Assembly: GCA_905205855.1 (NCBI GenBank)
Contig: CAJLFL010000047.1
Span: forward strand, 1-10,904
Origin: an uncultured Eubacteriales bacterium
GTDB taxonomy: Bacteria; Bacillota; Clostridia; Monoglobales; Monoglobaceae
Length of the DNA: 10,904 nucleotides
Direction of reading: 5' to 3'
The notes beneath the pieces were generated by a model that made no database searches, was not told where the DNA came from, and saw only the letters and a program-made list of their open reading frames with translations. Within the stretch, counting starts at the first letter, position 1; each line of letters starts with the position of its first letter. Positions 6,135-10,904 of the stretch are shown piece after piece. A program made the position numbers and the translations under genes.

Positions 6135-9023
6135 TTAGTCGTATACAATAACCGCAATGGATTCCCCGGTACCGTTCGTTCCTTGAAGCATATCTCTCGA
6201 AATCGTAACCAGATCTCCGTTTTCTTTATCCTGAACCTTAAAATGCTTTGTCATCAGTTGTGTAAAATGATAGCCGTAGTTAATCTGATATTGGCCAAAG
6301 GACTTTTCAGCAGCAGCCGGTCTTTCTTCATAAGTCCAACCAAGCTCTGCCGCTTTTTCAGCATTTGCCTTTGTGGGACCAACTAAGATATACACCGTCG
6401 CGTCTTTATGCAACCGGAACGATGCTTCAAGATTGTACCTTATATCCGTGTATCCGGTTGTTGTCATGATATAGTCGCAGCCAATCAGCCTCTTGTACTT
6501 GCCATATAGCGTGCGCAAGTCATTGGTGTATGTATCATTGTTTGGCCACCCTCTGTCGTAAATGATCTTGCTGCCGAGTCCTTCTGATCCGGTATAGGCA
6601 GCGCCTGATACTCTGGTATTTACCGTCAGCGGTGCGGGTGTTAAATCTAAGTACTTGGCGCCATTGTTCTTATTCGTAATCTTAGCATCGCTGATACCTG
6701 CTTTTGTACTATCATCGCTTTCGATCTTCGGGGTGCGGCGCGCGAATACTAAAAGATGTCCGCCATAGCCGCCCTTAATCTGTACTGTCGCTCCTGCGGC
6801 AAATTTTTTGGCATAAAGCTTGGTGTAGATGTTTTTGCTGCCGTTGTTACTATTGGTAATAACCTTAATGTAACCGTCGGCATCCTCACTCTTCATCCAT
6901 GCGCTGCTATCTTCTTCCAGATAAGGCAGATCACTTGTAGACGCAATCAGCACCTCCGCATCATCCTTTACGGTAAAATGATACCAATTTCGATTGCCGT
7001 TCATAAAGTTCTGATCCGCACCCTCATCGCCACGGTAATCTTTGGCATACTGCGCGGAACCATTTACCCAGTCAATATACGGTCTGATAAACTCGCAGCC
7101 GTCCAATTCCAGCGCATCACTATAACTGTCTACCAGGCCGGTATTATTTCCCCAGCTGATTCTTCGATCAATAAATATACCATCGCATTCCGGTGCAGGA
7201 AAGTTTTTCACATCAGGCGAAAATACCTCGCCGGTATAATCCATTTTAAGATCTGTAATCAGGCCGTCTGCTTTTTTGTCGCTGACAACAGACCATCCGT
7301 CTAAGATCGCGTCCAGGGTCTTAAAACGCTCTGCGACATCCGGGTCGGATACGCCGCGTTTTCCGTTACCGAATTTTTCAACATAGTCAAACAAATCGTT
7401 GTACCGCATAAACACACACTGAGGGATGTCTGATACCGTCTTACCGGCTGCAGTATATGTAAATGTTGCCTTATCCCAACCGTCCAGGAACATGTCTCTG
7501 GAAATACCAAGCGTTTTGATTGCCGCAGCAGCAGTCCATATATTAACTTCGTTCATAGAGCGCCGTGACAAAAAGCTCTTTATCGTACCGCCTGCAACTA
7601 CTTTTCCCTGGCTATCAATTGTTTTTTCAATGGTAACCAGCTGATTTGGATCCTCTACATCCGCAGCATTAGTATGCGTCCATGTGCCGATTTGTTCCGC
7701 ATCGTCTGTCACAAATGTTAACTCGTTTTTTGCAACACAAATAATCTCAGCCGACTTATTTACATAGAAAGAAAATGTCTTCTCTCCGCTTGCCGTATTT
7801 AACGGAATATAGTTATATCCCGCAAGATCCGGGGCAAGATCGCCAACACTCACATTACCCATGTGCGGAAATCTGTTACTGGCAAGGGTTGAGCCGGATT
7901 TATAATTGTCGTCAGACGCCTCAACAGATTGATATACCTTAAATTTACTTCCGTTTACATCAACAGGAGCTGTTGTGCTAAGATTTCCGTAAGTGGGCGT
8001 TTTTGTTGCAGTGTCATAATCCGTCCTGCCTGCCGTTCTGTCTGTCGTCCACTGTAAAGCGGTTCCGCTTGCGTCACCGGCAATAACATTTTTATCTGCC
8101 GATGTATCTTTCGGTCTTACAATAACGATGGCATCCTGCGGTGTAAAGTTTGATATTGTAAATTTAACCTGCTTTGCTGCCTCATTTTCAGGAACTTCGA
8201 CATCCGCAGTGTACTTATGTATAAATTGTGTTTCTCCGTTCGCAATCCAAGTCGTGGTTTCCAGTTTATTCGGAGAATAAATACTACCTACCAGATTGCC
8301 CATAAATGCTTCATTCGGAAGCTTATGACGAATCATATATTCATGCGTCGGCGGCTCATTGGGAATACTGCTGCGATCTCCTGTATATAACTTTATGGTT
8401 GTGGTAAGCGTTGCGCTGTCATGGCTTACCTGATAACATGCCGATTTATCCGGCAGTGATACGCTCACATCAGGAAAGCTGATTTCGTTTGTGGTGATAT
8501 TCCACTTTAATTCAGTCACTGCGTCATAGCCCGATCGCTCCAGCACAAAATCTTCTCCCACATAGTCCTTAAAGCTTTTGCCGTCAAAGGTGATGGTCGG
8601 GATTACCTCTGCATTTTCTGTTGCGATTTCTGCTACGGGCGCAAGCATTTCTTTATCCCATACATAGGCAACCGTTTTTTGACCGTTTCCAACTGCGTAC
8701 GGTGTCGTTTTCAGCAGTGCATTTTTGCCGCTTGCGTATCCGACGCCGACAAGGTTGTGGTTTTCATCATAGGTTACACAAAACAATGACACATCCTTAC
8801 TATCACTGCCGTTTGTCAAATCGCGTGCAAACATTTTTGCACTGATCGTTGGATTGTTCTCCGCATCCGTTCCTGCTACAAATTCCACATGGGAGTATTT
8901 GAGGTTGCTCGCATCCTCAAGGTTATCCGCCGCAAATGCAGCAACCGGCATTACAGCTAGACAGGTCATCGTTAATGCCGCTGATGTCAAAAAAGCACAC
9001 GTTTTTTTCCATAATCTTTTCAT
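6135..9023 (-). CDS. Large secreted modular protein with three copies of the repeated DR...W module
   Basis: 962 residues, ATG start with AGGAGG and a 7-base spacer. Signal peptide 1-31 (cleavage near AAFA/ADN). Residues about 42-130 match a beta module common in secreted clostridial proteins (SLFCVTYDENHNLVGVGY, then TVAYVWDKEMLAPV, the '.aflWD...M.P.' ending). About 138-234 resemble a cadherin-like sandwich (PF12733 type: ITFDGKSFKDYVGEDF ... EYMIRHK). About 235-355 are unassigned. Three copies of one module follow, at 362-497, 613-763 and 812-962. Each has an Asn/Asp-Arg near its start, an L.G..[YF]I segment, an F.v...[AT].[VI].[VI] strand and a Trp 20-24 residues later. There is no SLH domain, sortase motif or transmembrane helix, so it is either freely secreted or held by partner proteins. 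No catalytic motif is recognised. Architecture suggests binding or scaffolding; function is unknown. The shared module order with the preceding gene points to paralogy. Confidence 0.9.
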   Translation of the reverse strand: MKRLWKKTCAFLTSAALTMTCLAVMPVAAFAADNLEDASNLKYSHVEFVAGTDAENNPTISAKMFARDLTNGSDSKDVSLFCVTYDENHNLVGVGYASGKNALLKTTPYAVGNGQKTVAYVWDKEMLAPVAEIATENAEVIPTITFDGKSFKDYVGEDFVLERSGYDAVTELKWNITTNEISFPDVSVSLPDKSACYQVSHDSATLTTTIKLYTGDRSSIPNEPPTHEYMIRHKLPNEAFMGNLVGSIYSPNKLETTTWIANGETQFIHKYTADVEVPENEAAKQVKFTISNFTPQDAIVIVRPKDTSADKNVIAGDASGTALQWTTDRTAGRTDYDTATKTPTYGNLSTTAPVDVNGSKFKVYQSVEASDDNYKSGSTLASNRFPHMGNVSVGDLAPDLAGYNYIPLNTASGEKTFSFYVNKSAEIICVAKNELTFVTDDAEQIGTWTHTNAADVEDPNQLVTIEKTIDSQGKVVAGGTIKSFLSRRSMNEVNIWTAAAAIKTLGISRDMFLDGWDKATFTYTAAGKTVSDIPQCVFMRYNDLFDYVEKFGNGKRGVSDPDVAERFKTLDAILDGWSVVSDKKADGLITDLKMDYTGEVFSPDVKNFPAPECDGIFIDRRISWGNNTGLVDSYSDALELDGCEFIRPYIDWVNGSAQYAKDYRGDEGADQNFMNGNRNWYHFTVKDDAEVLIASTSDLPYLEEDSSAWMKSEDADGYIKVITNSNNGSKNIYTKLYAKKFAAGATVQIKGGYGGHLLVFARRTPKIESDDSTKAGISDAKITNKNNGAKYLDLTPAPLTVNTRVSGAAYTGSEGLGSKIIYDRGWPNNDTYTNDLRTLYGKYKRLIGCDYIMTTTGYTDIRYNLEASFRLHKDATVYILVGPTKANAEKAAELGWTYEERPAAAEKSFGQYQINYGYHFTQLMTKHFKVQDKENGDLVTISRDMLQGTNGTGESIAVIVYD
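6138..6590 (-). repeat. DR...W module, copy C (residues 812-962 of the 962-residue protein)
   Basis: Protein-level repeat. It reads GLGSKIIYDRGWPNNDTYTN, then LIGCDYIMTT, a strand FRLHKDATVYIL, W896 and the end KHFKV ... VTISRDMLQG ... IAVIVYD. It is closest to the two copies in the neighbouring gene and closes the protein. Confidence 0.75.
6735..7187 (-). repeat. DR...W module, copy b (residues 613-763)
   Basis: A more divergent copy: GIFIDRRISWGNN, LDGCEFIRPYI, the strand YHFTVKDDAEVLIA, W709, then KLYAKKFAAGATVQIKGG and HLLVFA. The F.aG.tV.ikG ending resembles accessory beta-sandwich modules I remember from secreted bacterial polysaccharide lyases; that link is from memory, not a search. 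Confidence 0.55.
7533..7940 (-). repeat. DR...W module, copy a, most divergent (residues 362-497)
   Basis: The pattern is kept as GSTLASNRFPHM, DLAGYNYIPL, the strand FSFYVNKSAEIICV and W448, but the first part has NR in place of DR. The homology is plausible from order and spacing of the landmarks, not proven. Confidence 0.4.
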
Positions 9024-9081
9024 GACTTCTCCTCCTAAAATATTTCAACTTTTTTATAAACAACACAAATTATTTCTGACA

Positions 9082-10904
9082 TTACTGCGGAACAGGCCGG
9101 TTTTCGTCATCAAGCACTGTAATATTGACAGCGCCGGTTAGCATCTGCCTGTTAATCACGACCTTTGTGCCATAAGTTTGATCTACGTTTTCAAACTTCT
9201 TTGCCATAACACAGGTCATATGATCCGTCCAGTCACGCCGTATCACCATATATGGTTCATTGATATCGGTTGTCCTCACTGTCCAGCCGTTTTCCAGCGC
9301 GGCCTCTTCGTTCACACCGCCCGCAAACACATAGACCGTTGTGTCCTTATATATCATAAAGCTTGTTTCAACACCGCCCGGCGCTCTTAAATTGGATTCG
9401 GCGAGACAACTCCTTACATAGTCACTGCCAAGCAGAAAATCATAATCCGAAACAATGCTCACCACCTCGTTAGTGTATTTATCGTTAACCGGCTGTGTCC
9501 TGTTCGGAAAGACTTTGCTGCCGTAAGAATCCTCACTTTTCACTTTAAAATCACCGGAAATTTCCGTTTCTTTAGAGGTACTTTGATCGATGATTGTAAG
9601 CGGCGTTTCTTCCTCGATACCGTCATTATTCGTATCCTCCCACTTGGTAAAGGTCACCTTTTTCACGGGTTCCGGAGCGGATGTTGGCTGCGGCGGCTCT
9701 GTCGGAGACGGTGTATCAGTAGGCGCCGGTGTGGCAGTCGGTGTCGGCGGTTCTGTCGGATTCGGTCCGGGAGACGCATCCACCTCATTATCGCCGATTT
9801 TTTCATACGGGTCATAGACAATTGCCGTTATGGATACTTCACCCGTTTTTGCCCCGCTCTCATTGATGTTATACATGGTTTCGCATGGGATTGCCACATC
9901 AACTCCGGCAGCCGCATCATCCACCTCAATATGCTTTGATGAAACATAGCCCAAATTCCTTGTTGAGTCGTTTCTAACAACCATAAAGGGGGATGAACCC
10001 TTCTTTAACTCCCAGCCGTCAGCGGCAACTGCGCCGCCGGAAAACACGTACAGGGTTGCACTGCGATACAAACGAACGTAGTTCTGATATCCGTTATTGG
10101 CACGCTGTCCCGCCTCTGCCGTGCACATTAAATAATCGCTGCCCTCTACAAACTTATATTCGTCCGCAATACTGCGCACCTCGTTGGTATAGCCTGTGTT
10201 GATATTGTTCGGCTGCGCTCTGTCCCAGTGTACGCGACTGCCCAATCTTCCGTTTTCCGCTGTTCGGTTCGGATCCTTGACATCGCCGCCATCACCCGGA
10301 TTAAGATTTTTCCCGATATCCTGCGTAACATAGGTCTCGCCGTTAGCCTTTACGACTCTTGCGCCGGACGCAAGGGATTTTTCCGTCTTGTAGGTCACGG
10401 TGTAAACTGATATTGCACTTCCATCCGGCGCTGTCAATTCGATTTGCGTTTTACCGGGAAAGCTATTGTTTCCGATATACTTGACGTTGGAGGCGTTGTT
10501 TGCCGCTTCTGCCAACACCGCCGGTTTTTCCTTTGCGTCAATCGGGACGTACTGCTCATATTCCTTTACGGATGGCTGAAAGCCCTCCGGCGCTGCCCCT
10601 CCGACCGTCAATCTGCGAAGTATATTCTCGCCACGGGGAAAAACGCCTGCTGCGCAGACCGCTTTCATATTGTTCAGATCATTCCAAAGTATCGTTACCG
10701 CTCTGGCATCCGTAATCCCGTCCGGGACATTCAATTGCGCAATGAGCTCTTTTCCGGATGTCAAATCACTCTTTTGATACACAGTACAATCTGAATCAAC
10801 CATTTTGTTGCCGCTATACAAAATGATATCGAACACCAAATCACCGGCTGCCGCATGATTAGGCTTTATAGGAATGCTAACTTTAAGAACGCCTGGCGGT
10901 GTCT
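9082..10904 (-). CDS. Modular secreted protein with two DR...W modules and a Pro/Thr linker (partial, 5' end outside window)
   Basis: 606 codons plus a stop are visible and the frame is open to the window edge, so signal peptide and N-terminus are not seen; a TTG at 10839 is internal, as conserved module sequence continues upstream of it. In residues counted from that TTG: up to about 68, a beta module ending VTILWNDLNNMKAV; about 76-153, a cadherin-like sandwich (FQPSVKEYEQYVP ... SVYTVTY); 198-343, first DR...W module; 354-391, Pro/Thr linker; 392-436, a connector with DTNNDGIEEE, an acidic ladder like calcium loops; 437-577, second DR...W module. The same module order as in the next gene suggests duplication. 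No enzyme motif or SLH domain is visible in this part; either could lie upstream. A surface binding or scaffold role is inference. The stop is 58 bases before the next start. Confidence 0.88.
   Translation of the reverse strand, partial: TPPGVLKVSIPIKPNHAAAGDLVFDIILYSGNKMVDSDCTVYQKSDLTSGKELIAQLNVPDGITDARAVTILWNDLNNMKAVCAAGVFPRGENILRRLTVGGAAPEGFQPSVKEYEQYVPIDAKEKPAVLAEAANNASNVKYIGNNSFPGKTQIELTAPDGSAISVYTVTYKTEKSLASGARVVKANGETYVTQDIGKNLNPGDGGDVKDPNRTAENGRLGSRVHWDRAQPNNINTGYTNEVRSIADEYKFVEGSDYLMCTAEAGQRANNGYQNYVRLYRSATLYVFSGGAVAADGWELKKGSSPFMVVRNDSTRNLGYVSSKHIEVDDAAAGVDVAIPCETMYNINESGAKTGEVSITAIVYDPYEKIGDNEVDASPGPNPTEPPTPTATPAPTDTPSPTEPPQPTSAPEPVKKVTFTKWEDTNNDGIEEETPLTIIDQSTSKETEISGDFKVKSEDSYGSKVFPNRTQPVNDKYTNEVVSIVSDYDFLLGSDYVRSCLAESNLRAPGGVETSFMIYKDTTVYVFAGGVNEEAALENGWTVRTTDINEPYMVIRRDWTDHMTCVMAKKFENVDQTYGTKVVINRQMLTGAVNITVLDDENRPVPQ
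9109..9531 (-). repeat. DR...W module, copy B
   Basis: Reads YGSKVFPNRTQPVNDKYTNE, then LLGSDYVRS, the strand FMIYKDTTVYVFAGG, ENGW, PYMVIRRD and a final KKFE ... VVINRQMLTG ... VNITVLDDE. Strongly alike to copy A and copy C. Confidence 0.8.
9667..9780 (-). other. Pro/Thr-rich interdomain linker coding region
   Basis: About 38 residues made almost only of Pro, Thr, Ser, Ala and Glu (PTEPPTPTATPAPTDTPSPT within it). Such extended, often glycosylated linkers separate modules in secreted clostridial carbohydrate-active proteins. Here it separates copies A and B of the repeated module. Confidence 0.85.
9811..10248 (-). repeat. DR...W module, copy A
   Basis: Reads LGSRVHWDRAQPNNINTGYT, then VEGSDYLMCT, the strand VRLYRSATLYVFSGG, DGW, PFMVVRND and a closing KHIEV ... 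VAIPCETMY ... VSITAIVYD. With copies B and C it defines a module of about 140-150 residues. Confidence 0.8.

Noticed and set aside
6756..7304. Plus-strand frame of 182 codons
   Set aside because: Antisense to the 962-residue protein, which has signal peptide, ribosome binding site and repeated modules; the shadow has none of these.
9024..9081. Possible promoter in the 58-base AT-rich gap before the 962-residue gene
   Set aside because: A TTGTGT box can be found, but nothing near TATAAT lies 16-18 bases further on. The AT richness alone is not enough to call a promoter.
9667..9780. DNA tandem repeat or CRISPR-like array
   Set aside because: The periodicity comes from Pro/Thr codons in a single reading frame; there are no regular repeat-spacer units.
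9590..9817. Plus-strand Gly/Val-rich frame
   Set aside because: It is the antisense shadow of the Pro/Thr linker; its low-complexity repeats follow from the linker codons.

Overview
The window is one side of a tightly packed, single-direction gene cluster on the minus strand. It holds six genes, two of them cut by the window edges, and every gene whose 5' end is visible starts with a classical Sec signal peptide. The style points to an anaerobic Clostridia-type member of the Bacillota: strong AAGGAGG ribosome binding sites, TTG start codons, S-layer homology (SLH) domains, a copper-amine-oxidase-N-like 'stalk' domain, a Pro/Thr-rich linker and a heparinase-type N-terminal domain. From memory, this mix resembles plant-polysaccharide-degrading gut Clostridia such as Monoglobus. 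That placement is inference; no marker gene is present.

In transcription order (high to low coordinates) the layout is as follows. (1) 10904-9082 is the 3' part of a large modular secreted protein with a beta-sandwich module, a cadherin-like module and two copies of a repeated 'DR...W' module separated by a Pro/Thr linker. (2) 9023-6135 encodes a complete 962-residue secreted protein with the same module types and three more copies of the repeat. (3) 6073-4361 is a 570-residue protein with a beta domain, a helical domain, a Gly/Ser linker and three C-terminal SLH domains. (4) 4341-1567 is a 924-residue protein with three N-terminal SLH domains and a long region I cannot name. (5) 1553-318 is a lectin/LamG-like domain joined to a stalk domain. 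(6) 328-1 is the N-terminus of a probable DUF4962/heparinase II/III-type protein.

Spacing shrinks along the cluster: 58, 61, 19 and 13 bases between genes, then an 11-base overlap. This suggests one operon with increasing translational coupling. The last three genes all start with TTG, each exactly 8 bases from its GGAGG. The only clear RNA structure is a GC-rich hairpin between genes 2 and 3, with no U tract on the coding strand. I see no convincing promoter, tRNA, rRNA, transposon, CRISPR array or plus-strand gene.

Taken together, the genes look like a cell-surface apparatus: two SLH proteins that can sit on the cell wall, secreted modular proteins that look like binding or scaffold proteins, and a downstream candidate polysaccharide lyase. 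The most interesting part is the repeated module, of which I count five copies in two adjacent genes. Its function is not shown by the sequence.
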